From Acidimicrobiaceae bacterium (GTDB lineage: Bacteria; Actinomycetota; Acidimicrobiia; Acidimicrobiales; RAAP-2), in assembly GCA_003164275.1 (NCBI GenBank), contig PLSY01000257.1, positions 1 to 25,864 on the forward strand: a stretch of 25,864 bases of DNA, given 5' to 3'. The position numbers were made by a program, and so were the translations under genes. Positions 14,502 through 22,931 of the stretch are shown in pieces. The notes under the pieces were generated by a model that was given only the letters and a program-made list of their open reading frames with translations, was not told where the DNA came from and searched no databases. The number at the start of each line of letters is the position of its first letter. Positions within the stretch are counted from its first letter, which is position 1.

Positions 14502-16384
14502 GCCCCTCGGTGGTGCTGGGCCGGCGCTCTCGCGCCATGCGGCTAGTGCTGGTCGTGGTCTTTTTGGCCCTGGTCATCCAGCTCATTCACGTCCAAGAGT
14601 TCTCCCACCAGCACTACGCCTCCCTGTCGGCATCGGAGCTATCCCAAACGGTGACCGTCCCGGCCGTCCGAGGCGGTATCTATGACCGAAACGGCGAGGT
14701 CATCGCCCAGTCGATCACCAAGCAGACGGTGGTGGCGGATCCGCTGCTGATCAAACACCCAGCCAGACTGGCCGACGCCCTGTCGCCCGTGTTGGGCATT
14801 CCGACTTCCCAGCTTCGGTCCGAGCTCACGGAGCACTCGGGTTTCGTCTACCTGGCCCACCGGGTGCCCGACGCCGTGGCGACCAAGCTCACGTCCCTCA
14901 ATCTGACCGGCATCAATCTGGTTCCCGAGTCCCAACGGGTGGAGCCAGACGGACAGCTGGCCCTTCCCGTCGTGGGCACGGTCAAGTGGGATGGGAGCGG
15001 TGCTTCCGGCCTCGAGTACGAGTACCAAAAGGAGCTCGCAGGCAAGGCGGGAACGAAGAACCTCCTCGAGGCCCCTGACGGGGTGGCGCTGTCCGGCGAC
15101 ACCAATGCGTCCGTGGTGGCCACACCGGGCACGGGCCTGGAACTCACCATCGACGAGTCCGTGCAATATGTCGCCGAGCAGGCGCTTGCCGCCGAGATCG
15201 TGGCCAGCCACGCCTTCAGTGGCACGGCGGTCGTCATGGACGTGAAGACCGGCGACATCCTGGCCATGGCCGATCTCCAATCGACCACCGGATCTGCCAC
15301 CACTGGATCCGGCTCGACGAAGAGTGCTCAAGCCACGACGGTGGCGGAGACGACCAAGTCCGAGGCCACCCCGGTCTCCACGTCGGGCTCGAGCCTCGTC
15401 TCCCAGGCCGACACCCTGCCGGCCGGGGTCGAGGAAGCACCATCGAATACCGCGGTCACCGGTGTCTACGAACCGGGATCGGTGTTCAAGCTGGTCACGT
15501 TCTCTGCTGCGCTGGCCGCCGGCGTGACCTCCCCGAACCAGGTCCTCGATGTTCCGGCCGCCCTCCCGATGGGGACATACACCTTCCACGACGCGGAGGA
15601 GCACGGACTGGAAAAGCTCACAGCCAGCGACATACTGGCCCAGTCGTCCAACATCGGCACGATCGAGGTGGCCGAGGCCCTCGGCAAGAACCGATTGCTC
15701 TCCCAGATCAGCAACCTCGGCTTCGGCAAGACGACCGGCCTGAACTTTCCCGGCGAGTCAGAGGGCCTCGTGCCAAAGGCTTCGGCCTGGACGGGAACAT
15801 CGATCGGTTCGACGCCGATCGGCCAAGATGATGCCGTCACCGCCCAGCAGATCCTGGATGCCTACAACTCAGTGGCCAACGGCGGCGTGTACGTCTCCCC
15901 CCGCCTGATTCGAGCCACCGTGAGCCCCTCAGGGTCTGTGACCGCGGCCAAGGCCTCGTCCAGCCACCGGGTCATCTCGCCGGCGGTGAATACCCAGCTC
16001 GTGTCCATGCTCGACGGGGTGGTCTCATCGGGCACGGGGACCGAGGCGGCCATCGACGGCTACACCGTCGCCGGGAAGACCGGAACGGCCCAGATTCCCG
16101 ATCCCAACCATCTCGGCTACATCTCGGGTGCGTATGTCGGCTCATTCGCCGGATTCGCCCCGGCCGAGAACCCCGTGCTGTCGGCCATCGTGGTCCTCGA
16201 CCACCCCACTCCCATCTACGGTGGGGCAGTGGCCGCCCCTGTGTTCTCGACGATCATGTCCTACGCCCTCCACCACTACGGCATTCCGACCACGGCAGCG
16301 GGGACGGCTTCGTCGTCCTCGTCCGCCATAGGGGCCTCCGGAACGGTCGCGGTGCCGACCGGAGCTACCACGGAAGGCCCGTAG
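14498..16384 (+). CDS. ftsI: Septal peptidoglycan transpeptidase FtsI (PBP3, class B)
   Basis: FtsI cross-links septal peptidoglycan and pairs with the glycosyltransferase FtsW. The protein (628 aa) has a short cytoplasmic N-terminus, one membrane helix (about 15-30), a dimerisation/pedestal domain (PAVRGGIYDRNGEVIA, 55-70) and a transpeptidase domain. Active-site motifs are S328-V-F-K331, S383-S-N385 and K527-T-G-T530. Between DILAMADL and the SxxK motif lies a low-complexity Ser/Thr/Ala segment (about 261-310) not expected in this family; a second Ser/Thr-rich tail ends the protein (about 596-628). The GTG at 14498 overlaps the ftsL stop (GTGA); the frame is open upstream, but that part belongs to ftsL in another frame. 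No PASTA domains are present. Confidence 0.94.
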   Translation: MSPSVVLGRRSRAMRLVLVVVFLALVIQLIHVQEFSHQHYASLSASELSQTVTVPAVRGGIYDRNGEVIAQSITKQTVVADPLLIKHPARLADALSPVLGIPTSQLRSELTEHSGFVYLAHRVPDAVATKLTSLNLTGINLVPESQRVEPDGQLALPVVGTVKWDGSGASGLEYEYQKELAGKAGTKNLLEAPDGVALSGDTNASVVATPGTGLELTIDESVQYVAEQALAAEIVASHAFSGTAVVMDVKTGDILAMADLQSTTGSATTGSGSTKSAQATTVAETTKSEATPVSTSGSSLVSQADTLPAGVEEAPSNTAVTGVYEPGSVFKLVTFSAALAAGVTSPNQVLDVPAALPMGTYTFHDAEEHGLEKLTASDILAQSSNIGTIEVAEALGKNRLLSQISNLGFGKTTGLNFPGESEGLVPKASAWTGTSIGSTPIGQDDAVTAQQILDAYNSVANGGVYVSPRLIRATVSPSGSVTAAKASSSHRVISPAVNTQLVSMLDGVVSSGTGTEAAIDGYTVAGKTGTAQIPDPNHLGYISGAYVGSFAGFAPAENPVLSAIVVLDHPTPIYGGAVAAPVFSTIMSYALHHYGIPTTAAGTASSSSSAIGASGTVAVPTGATTEGP

Positions 16385-16445
16385 TGGGGCTCGTTGGGCA
16401 AGTCGGACAGTCGCTCGGGAGCCACTCACTCCAGGATCGCCAGCC

Positions 16446-17879
16446 GTGCAGTTGACGACGTTGGTCCGCGACATCGAAGTGGTCGGTGTCCGCGGCGACC
16501 TGGATGCAACCGAGATCGAGTCGGTGGAGTTCGACAGTCGCCGTACCCGGCCAGGTGCCCTGTTCTGCTGCGTCCCGGGCGCCCACACCGACGGACATGA
16601 CCACGCTGCTGCGGCGGTCGATGCCGGGGCGGTCTCGCTCCTCTGTGACCACTTTCTCGACTTCGGGGTGACCCAGGTGCAGGTGGCTCCGGGCTCGGTG
16701 CGCCCGGCCATGGCCGCTGTCGCCTCGGCGTTCCACGGCTACCCGTCCCGCTCACTGGCGATGATCGGCGTGACCGGGACCAACGGCAAGACCACGGTGA
16801 CCCAGATGGTGCGGTCCATCCTCGATCTGGCCGGCATGCCGACCGGCGTGATCGGAACGCTCGACGGCGCCAGGACGACGCCCGAGTCCCCGATACTCCA
16901 AAGCCTGCTGGCCCGGTTCCGAGACGATGGTCGACGGGCCGTCGCCATGGAGGTGTCATCCCACGCCCTCACCGAGCACCGGGTGGACAGCATCATCTTC
17001 GACGTCGCCGCGTTCACCAATCTCAGCCGCGACCACCTCGACCACCACCGGTCCATGGAGCACTACTTCGAGGCCAAGGCCTGCCTGTTCGAGCCGTCGA
17101 GGGCCAAGGTCGCGGTAGTCAACGTGGACGACCCCTACGGCCGGAGGCTGGCCGACCGACTGGGGAGCGGTCATGTGGTCGAAGTCCACCGCACCCACGC
17201 CACCGACATCGAGCTCAAGTCCGGCTCTTCGCGCTTCACCTGGCGTGGACGATCGATCGAGCTCCCTCTGTCCGGGCTATTCAATGTGGAAAACGCCCTG
17301 GTGGCCGGGGCTGTGGCCACCGCCCTCGGACTGGGCGACGATCAGGTGGCGGAGGGACTGAGCTCTGTCTCCCCGGTCTCGGGTCGCATGGAGCTGGTTT
17401 CCGGTGATCTGCCGTTCGCCGTGTTCGTGGACTACGCCCATACGCCGGCCGGACTCGATGCCGCCCTGTCGTCGGCTCGGCACATCGCCGGATCCGGGAG
17501 GGTGATCTCCGTCTTTGGGTGCGGAGGGGACCGTGACCAGGGAAAGCGACCGGAGATGGGGACCGCCGCCAGAGAGCGCTCAGACGTGACCATCATCACG
17601 TCCGACAATCCTCGCAGCGAGGATCCCATGGCCATCATCGACCAGATACTCCGTGGCTCGACTGGCAACGCCGTCTGTCGCGTCGTGCCCGACCGGGCAG
17701 AGGCCATCCGGCTCGCCGTCCAGACGGCAGAGGCGGGAGACGTGGTGGTGATCGCCGGGAAGGGTCACGAGTCGACGCAGACGATTGGCGGCCGCATCAT
17801 CCCTTTCGACGACAGGATCGAGGCCCGCCGGGCTCTCGATGCCCGTGGGGCGGCCGATGACGGCGGTGACGACCGATGA
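16446..17879 (+). CDS. murE: UDP-MurNAc-tripeptide synthetase MurE (meso-DAP specific)
   Basis: MurE adds the third stem residue to UDP-MurNAc-L-Ala-D-Glu in the cytoplasm. The protein (477 aa) has an N-terminal UDP-binding domain (EFDSRRTRPGALFCCVPG, about 29-45), the ATP loop GTNGKTT (111-117), the carbamylated-lysine region EAKACLF (K211), VDYAHTPAGL (about 328-337) and a C-terminal domain with DNPRSEDP (387-394). DNPR is the signature of enzymes that bind meso-diaminopimelate rather than lysine, in keeping with dapCDE at the start of the window. The GTG at 16446 lies 61 bp after ftsI with only a weak AGGA upstream. The stop overlaps the mraY ATG, the place where murF normally intervenes. 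Confidence 0.96.
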   Translation: MQLTTLVRDIEVVGVRGDLDATEIESVEFDSRRTRPGALFCCVPGAHTDGHDHAAAAVDAGAVSLLCDHFLDFGVTQVQVAPGSVRPAMAAVASAFHGYPSRSLAMIGVTGTNGKTTVTQMVRSILDLAGMPTGVIGTLDGARTTPESPILQSLLARFRDDGRRAVAMEVSSHALTEHRVDSIIFDVAAFTNLSRDHLDHHRSMEHYFEAKACLFEPSRAKVAVVNVDDPYGRRLADRLGSGHVVEVHRTHATDIELKSGSSRFTWRGRSIELPLSGLFNVENALVAGAVATALGLGDDQVAEGLSSVSPVSGRMELVSGDLPFAVFVDYAHTPAGLDAALSSARHIAGSGRVISVFGCGGDRDQGKRPEMGTAARERSDVTIITSDNPRSEDPMAIIDQILRGSTGNAVCRVVPDRAEAIRLAVQTAEAGDVVVIAGKGHESTQTIGGRIIPFDDRIEARRALDARGAADDGGDDR

Positions 17880-18907
17880 TCTCGCTCATGACCTCAGGTG
17901 GGGTGGCCCTCTGGGTGGCCGTTTTGACCACGCCGATGCTGATCAGATGGTTGGTCAAGAACAACATCGGCCAACAGATCCGAGAGGACGGCCCCCAGGT
18001 TCACATCGCCAAGGCCGGGACCCCGACGGTGGGCGGCATCGGCATCGTGGCCGCCGTGATCATCGGCTACCTGTGTGCGCATGCCGTACCCGGGGTCACG
18101 TTCTCACGCTCAGGGGTCCTGGTCATGTGGTCGATCGTCGGTGCCGCCCTGATCGGCTTCGCCGACGACTGGATCAAAGTGCGGCACCGACGGAGCCTCG
18201 GGTTGAACAAGCGGGCGAAGTTCGGGGCCCAGATCGGCCTCGGCGTCTCCTTTTCTCTGCTCGCCGTCTACTGGGCCCACGCCTCTACGACTCTCTCATT
18301 CACCCGCTACGACTCGATCGGCTGGCACATGGGCACGGGCCTTTGGGTGGTGTGGGCCACGGTGATCACCGCGGCCGCGGCCAATGCCGTGAATCTGACC
18401 GACGGCCTCGACGGCCTGGCAGCCGGCTCGGCCACCTTCGCCTTCGCCTGCCTTTCAATCATCGGTTATTGGCAGTACCGGCACTTCGCCATCTACCACG
18501 TCTTCGACGCCTTGGACCTGGCGCTGGCTGCGGTGGCACTGGCCGGGGCATGCCTCGGGTTCCTTTGGTGGAACGCGGCCCCGGCCAAGATCTTCATGGG
18601 TGACACCGGGTCCTTGGCCATCGGATCGGGCATGGCCGCCCTCTGCCTTCTCATGAACATCGACTTGTTGTTGGTGATCATCGGTGGCCTTTTTGTGATC
18701 GTGACCCTTTCGGTGGTCATCCAGGTGATCAGCTTCCGGCTGTTCCACCGCCGGGTGTTCCTCATGGCTCCGATCCATCATCACTTCGAGCTCATGGGCT
18801 GGCCCGAGACGACGGTCATCGTCCGTTTCTGGATCCTGGCCGGCCTGTTCGCCGCTCTTGGGCTCGGAATCTTCTACGGGGACTTCCTGTCGGTGAGCAA
18901 GGTCTGA
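17876..18907 (+). CDS. mraY: Phospho-MurNAc-pentapeptide transferase MraY
   Basis: MraY transfers phospho-MurNAc-pentapeptide from UDP to undecaprenyl phosphate, making lipid I on the inner face of the membrane. The protein (343 aa) is a polytopic membrane enzyme with about ten helices. Diagnostic motifs are FADDWIK (95-101), NAVNLTDGLDGLA (170-182), FMGDTGSLA (240-248, D243) and PIHHHFELMGWPE (299-311), all intact. The ATG overlaps the murE stop (ATGA), so there is no room for murF here. The stop also overlaps an ATG (TGATG) that opens only a 51-codon frame; ftsW follows at 19055, whereas murD usually lies between the two. Confidence 0.97.
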   Translation: MISLMTSGGVALWVAVLTTPMLIRWLVKNNIGQQIREDGPQVHIAKAGTPTVGGIGIVAAVIIGYLCAHAVPGVTFSRSGVLVMWSIVGAALIGFADDWIKVRHRRSLGLNKRAKFGAQIGLGVSFSLLAVYWAHASTTLSFTRYDSIGWHMGTGLWVVWATVITAAAANAVNLTDGLDGLAAGSATFAFACLSIIGYWQYRHFAIYHVFDALDLALAAVALAGACLGFLWWNAAPAKIFMGDTGSLAIGSGMAALCLLMNIDLLLVIIGGLFVIVTLSVVIQVISFRLFHRRVFLMAPIHHHFELMGWPETTVIVRFWILAGLFAALGLGIFYGDFLSVSKV

Positions 18908-19054
18908 TGGGCGCCCCGCCGAGGAGGCGCGACAGCCGTGCTGTGGGGTTCCACCACCTGGTGGGCCCTGTCGACAAGGCTTACCCGATGTCCAGACCCG
19001 ATCCCGAGGCCCGAAGCGACCGTGCAGTCGAGTCCTCGAGACAAGGAGAATGCA
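18908..19054 (+). other. Gap between mraY and ftsW where murD is usually found
   Basis: This 147-bp stretch holds only a 51-codon frame beginning at ATG 18907 (TGATG with the mraY stop) and ending at 19062 inside ftsW. Its product is Arg/Pro/Ser-rich, and I see no resemblance to a MurD fragment. The last bases carry the AAGGAG ribosome site of ftsW. No promoter or terminator was recognised. Confidence 0.6.
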
Positions 19055-20386
19055 GTGGCTGAGCGATCCACGTCCCTCCGGACGGTGACCCGGGGCCGTC
19101 ATCCCTCGGTCTCGGCCCCGACCTCCACTCCGGGGGCCAAGCGGCCCGGACGGGTGGCCGGTCACGGCGCGGACCCCAATGGGACACCATCCTCCCGGGC
19201 GTCCGGAACGGGGACAGTGTCACGGTTGGGGTCCAAGCAGGTCGGATGGCTGACCCGGGTCCGCTCGGCTCGGGCCATCGCAGTGCTCGTCGGCGTGCTC
19301 TGCGTCTTCGGCCTGGTCATGGTGGGCTCGGCGTCGCCGGTAATCTCCCTCGGCCTCTACGGCTCACCCTGGACCATCTTCATCCGCCAGGTCATGTGGA
19401 TGGGCGTCGGTGCGGCCGTGCTACTCATCTTCTCCCGGATGGACTATCGCAAGTGGAGGACCATTCGCGGCCCCTTGGTCATCGTCACCATGGCGTTGTT
19501 GGTGGCCGTGCTCGTCCCGGGCCTTGGAGTCACGGCTGGCGGCTCGTCGCGTTGGATCGGCTTCGGCATGCTGCGCCTGCAACCCTCCGAGCTCATGAAA
19601 CTGGCCCTGGCCGTGTTCGCCGCCGATCTGCTGACCCGCCGGGCCGACCGCACGAACGACCAGAAGATGATCATCGTTCCCGTTCTGAGCGTGCTCGGCA
19701 TCTCGGCCATCCTCATTTTGAAACAGCCCGACATGGGCACCGCCCTCGTGTTGTGCTGTATCGCCTTTGGCATCTTGTTCATGGGTGGCGTCTCGATGGC
19801 CCCGATCCTCAAGATCCTTGGGGCCTTCGGGGTGCTGGCGGTGATCGTCGGTCTGGCCGACCCCTACCGCCGAGACCGGATCCTGTCGTTCCTCAACCCC
19901 GGGGCAAACCGGTCGGGCTCCGGCTACCAGGTATGGCAGTCCCTCATCGGGCTCGGGTCCGGGCACATCTTCGGCTTGGGCCTCGGAGGAGGGCGCCAGA
20001 AGTGGGGGCTCCTGCCGAACGCCCACACCGACTTCATCTTCTCGGTGGTGGGAGAGGAGCTGGGCCTGTTCGGGGCCATCGTGACCCTCGGCTTGTTCTT
20101 CGCCCTGGCTTGGTACGGCCTGCGGGCGGCCACCCGTGCGCCCGACCGGTTTGGTTCCCTATTGGCCGTCGGCATCACCACGTGGATCACCAGCCAGGCG
20201 GTGATCAACATCGGTGCCGTGGTCGGCGTGCTGCCAGTCACCGGCATCCCCCTGCCGTTCATCTCCTTCGGTGGATCGTCCCTGGTCATCACCATGGCGG
20301 CGGTCGGAATCTTGGTGAACATCGCCGCCCATGAGCGGGCCACACCGCACGCCCTTCGACCGCGTCGCCAACCCGCCAAGCGGTGA
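19055..20386 (+). CDS. ftsW: Septal peptidoglycan glycosyltransferase FtsW (SEDS)
   Basis: FtsW polymerises lipid II into septal glycan strands together with FtsI. The protein (443 aa) has a long, disordered, basic cytoplasmic N-terminus (1-70), then about ten membrane helices. The SEDS signature appears as SSRWIGFGMLRLQPSELMKL (164-183) and LKQPDMGTAL with the catalytic Asp D226; the C-terminal part has GVLPVTGIPLPFISFGGSS. I chose the GTG at 19055 because a strong Shine-Dalgarno AAGGAG stands just upstream; the open frame extends a further 39 codons but lacks a ribosome site. The family also includes RodA; the position between mraY and murG decides for FtsW. The stop overlaps the murG GTG. 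Confidence 0.95.
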   Translation: MAERSTSLRTVTRGRHPSVSAPTSTPGAKRPGRVAGHGADPNGTPSSRASGTGTVSRLGSKQVGWLTRVRSARAIAVLVGVLCVFGLVMVGSASPVISLGLYGSPWTIFIRQVMWMGVGAAVLLIFSRMDYRKWRTIRGPLVIVTMALLVAVLVPGLGVTAGGSSRWIGFGMLRLQPSELMKLALAVFAADLLTRRADRTNDQKMIIVPVLSVLGISAILILKQPDMGTALVLCCIAFGILFMGGVSMAPILKILGAFGVLAVIVGLADPYRRDRILSFLNPGANRSGSGYQVWQSLIGLGSGHIFGLGLGGGRQKWGLLPNAHTDFIFSVVGEELGLFGAIVTLGLFFALAWYGLRAATRAPDRFGSLLAVGITTWITSQAVINIGAVVGVLPVTGIPLPFISFGGSSLVITMAAVGILVNIAAHERATPHALRPRRQPAKR

Positions 20387-21537
20387 GCGGGGAGCGCTTC
20401 GCACTGGTAGCGGGAGGCGGCACGGCAGGACATCTGCAGCCGGCCCTGGCCGTCGCCGAGGCGCTGGTCGAGGCCGGGCATCCGCGAGAGTCCATTGAGT
20501 TCGTGGGATCGGACCGGGGCCAGGACCGAGTCACCTTGGAGGGTCGCGGCTTCCCCTTCACGCTCCTCCCCGGACGAGGCATCGTCCGCAGCCTCAAGCC
20601 AAGTGACCTACGAACCAATCTCGGCGCTGCGGCCGGCCTGGCGTCGGCTGTTGTCCGCGGGTTCGGCATCGTCATGCGGGCCCGACCGAGGGTGGTCGTC
20701 TCGGTGGGCGGCTACGCCAGCCTCGCGGCCTCACTCGCCGCTGTGGTGCTCCGTGTGCCCCTCGTGCTGGTCAACGTGGACGCCGTGCCCGGGTCGGCCA
20801 ACCGCCTCTTTGGTCGCTTCGCCCGGGCCAGTGCCGTCGGATGGGAGGGCACCCCGCTGCCCCGGGCCGTGGTCACCGGGACCCCGGTGCGCCCTGAGGT
20901 CAGGGCGGTGGACCGGACCCCCGAGTCACGCCGAAGCGCCCGGGCCGCCCTTGGTATCCCCGAAGGAACGCCGACCGTGGCCGTGTTCGGGGGATCGCTG
21001 GGCGCCCGGCGCCTCAACCAGGCAGCCAGTGGACTGGCAGGGGAGTGGAGCGATCGAGCGGACCGGGCGATTTACCACATCGTCGGGCGGCGGGAGTGGG
21101 ACCAGTACGGGCCGGTGGCCTCGGAGGGCACGCCAGGACGTGGTCCTTTCGTCATGCGGGTTCCCTACGAGAATCGGATGGACCTCGTCTATGCCGCGGC
21201 AGACGTGGTGGTGTGTCGGGCTGGGGCGATGACCGTCGCCGAGTTGGCCGTGGCCGGGGTGCCGTCCATCCTCGTGCCACTGCCCGGGGCGCCCGGTGAC
21301 CACCAGACTGCCAATGCCCGGGTCCTGAGCGGGGCTGACGCCGCAATTCTGATAGCCGACGACGCCTGTCAGAGCTCCTCCCTGGCCGTTACGCTCGACG
21401 GGATGCTCGACGACCCTGCGAAGCTCGAGGCCATGGGAAGAGCAGCGTCGTCGCTCGGACGCCCGGACGCCGCAGCCGCCGGCGCGGCCGTGGTCGAGAG
21501 CCACGCCCGGCCGCCGTGGGGGCGGACGAGGCCATGA
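20383..21537 (+). CDS. murG: Lipid II synthase MurG
   Basis: MurG adds GlcNAc from UDP-GlcNAc to lipid I at the inner membrane face. The protein (384 aa) is a GT-B glycosyltransferase: N-terminal GGGTAGHLQP with H17 (11-20), SVGGYAS (107-113), linker VVTGTPVRPEV (163-173), C-terminal GGSLGARRLNQ (203-213), RAGAMTVAEL with E287 (279-288), and LPGAPGDHQTANA with Q308. One oddity stands out. The segment that reads HEQN in E. coli, and HEAN in mycobacteria as I recall it, is here VNVD (130-133). The rest of that block (AVPGSANR) is aligned and intact, so this is a real substitution, not a frameshift. The GTG start overlaps the ftsW stop (GTGA) and the stop overlaps the murC ATG. Confidence 0.94.
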   Translation: MSGERFALVAGGGTAGHLQPALAVAEALVEAGHPRESIEFVGSDRGQDRVTLEGRGFPFTLLPGRGIVRSLKPSDLRTNLGAAAGLASAVVRGFGIVMRARPRVVVSVGGYASLAASLAAVVLRVPLVLVNVDAVPGSANRLFGRFARASAVGWEGTPLPRAVVTGTPVRPEVRAVDRTPESRRSARAALGIPEGTPTVAVFGGSLGARRLNQAASGLAGEWSDRADRAIYHIVGRREWDQYGPVASEGTPGRGPFVMRVPYENRMDLVYAAADVVVCRAGAMTVAELAVAGVPSILVPLPGAPGDHQTANARVLSGADAAILIADDACQSSSLAVTLDGMLDDPAKLEAMGRAASSLGRPDAAAAGAAVVESHARPPWGRTRP

Positions 21538-22931
21538 GCAACGAAGAGGGGTCCGTCTCCTTCGGTGACCCGGCCCACCCCCATACCGTCCACATCGTCG
21601 GCATCGGCGGGGCTGGCATGAGTGCCATCGCTGTCGCCCTCCAGGCCCTGGGCCATACCGTGACCGGTAGCGATCTCAAGTCCTCAGCCGTCACCGACCG
21701 TCTGGCCCAAATGGGCATGGACGTGGCCATCGGCCACGCCGGAGGCAATGTCGGGTCGGCCACTGTGGTCACCGTGTCGTCGGCCGTTGCCGATACCAAT
21801 GCCGAGATCGAGGAGGCGAGGAGGCGGGGTATCACCGTGCTCACCCGTGCCGAGGCCCTGGCCGCCATCGCCTCGCTTCGCCGATGTCTGGCCGTGGCCG
21901 GGACCCACGGGAAGACCACCACAGCTTCGATGCTGTCCTTGCTGCTGGTCGAAGGGGGCCTCCGGCCGTCATTCCTGATCGGCGGGGACGTCAACGAGAT
22001 CGGCACGAACGCCGTCTGGGACGAGGGGGAGTGGCTGGTCGTCGAGGCCGACGAGTCCGACGGGACGTTTCTGTCCCTGGTGCCCGACATCGCCGTGATC
22101 ACCAATGTCGAAGCCGATCACCTCGACCACTACGGCTCGTTCGATGCCGTGCGGACGGCATTCGAGGAGTTCGCGGCCAGTGCCACGCACCACCGGGTGG
22201 TGGGCGGAGACGACCCGGAGGCGGCCCGGATCGGTGTCGCGACCGGCGCCGACATCGTCGGCACGGGCCCGGAAAGTACCTACCGGATCTCCGATTTGGA
22301 GTTGGCCCGGAGCTCGGTGTCGTTCGGGTTGGTCGATCCGGACGGTCTCGACCTCGGCCGGTTGGCGGTGCCCGTCCCTGGGCTCCACAATGCCAAGAAC
22401 GCCGCAGTGGCGACCGTGGCCGCCCTCGCCGCCGGCGTGTCCTTCGAGGCTGCGGCCAGGGCACTCGCCCGGTTCGCCGGGGTGGCCCGGCGCTTCGAGT
22501 TCCGGGGCACGGCCGCAGGGGTGACCTTCGTCGACGACTACGCCCACTTGCCGACAGAGGTCCGAGCGGCGCTGGCGGCCGCGGCCAACGGCAGGTGGGC
22601 CCGGGTGGTCGCCGTGTTCCAGCCCCACCGCTACAGCCGTACCGAAGCCCTGTGGACCGAGTTCGGACTGGCCTTCGATGACGCTGATCTCGTGGTGGTG
22701 ACCGATGTCTACGGTGCCGGCGAGGCGCCGGTGCCCGGGGTGTCGGGTGAACTGATCGCCGACGCCGTCCGCCGTCACGCACCGGAACAGCCCGTCACCT
22801 ATGCCGCCAGCCGAACCGATCTGCGGGCGGTGCTCGGCGGGATCCTCCGGCCCGGGGACCTGTGCTGCACACTCGGCGCCGGGGACCTCACCTCCCTCCC
22901 AGATGAGTTGATCGCCAACCCGAGTTGGTGA
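21534..22931 (+). CDS. murC: UDP-MurNAc-L-alanine ligase MurC
   Basis: MurC attaches the first stem residue, L-Ala, to UDP-MurNAc. The protein (465 aa) has the nucleotide-binding start HTVHIVGIGGAGMSAIA (17-33), the ATP loop VAGTHGKTTT (121-130), the Mg/substrate region EADESDGTFL, and a C-terminal domain with FVDDYAHLPTEV and VFQPHRYSRT. In the first of these C-terminal motifs most MurC enzymes have a second His (YAHHP), replaced here by Leu. The ATG at 21534 overlaps the murG stop (ATGA); an in-frame GTG six codons earlier (21516) is less likely. The end overlaps the murB start region. Confidence 0.96.
   Translation: MSNEEGSVSFGDPAHPHTVHIVGIGGAGMSAIAVALQALGHTVTGSDLKSSAVTDRLAQMGMDVAIGHAGGNVGSATVVTVSSAVADTNAEIEEARRRGITVLTRAEALAAIASLRRCLAVAGTHGKTTTASMLSLLLVEGGLRPSFLIGGDVNEIGTNAVWDEGEWLVVEADESDGTFLSLVPDIAVITNVEADHLDHYGSFDAVRTAFEEFAASATHHRVVGGDDPEAARIGVATGADIVGTGPESTYRISDLELARSSVSFGLVDPDGLDLGRLAVPVPGLHNAKNAAVATVAALAAGVSFEAAARALARFAGVARRFEFRGTAAGVTFVDDYAHLPTEVRAALAAAANGRWARVVAVFQPHRYSRTEALWTEFGLAFDDADLVVVTDVYGAGEAPVPGVSGELIADAVRRHAPEQPVTYAASRTDLRAVLGGILRPGDLCCTLGAGDLTSLPDELIANPSW

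Noticed and set aside
14390..15430. Repetitive ACC/TCC-rich DNA in ftsL and ftsI as a CRISPR or tandem repeat array
   Set aside because: The repetition comes from low-complexity Ser/Thr coding in frame; there are no regular direct repeats with unique spacers.
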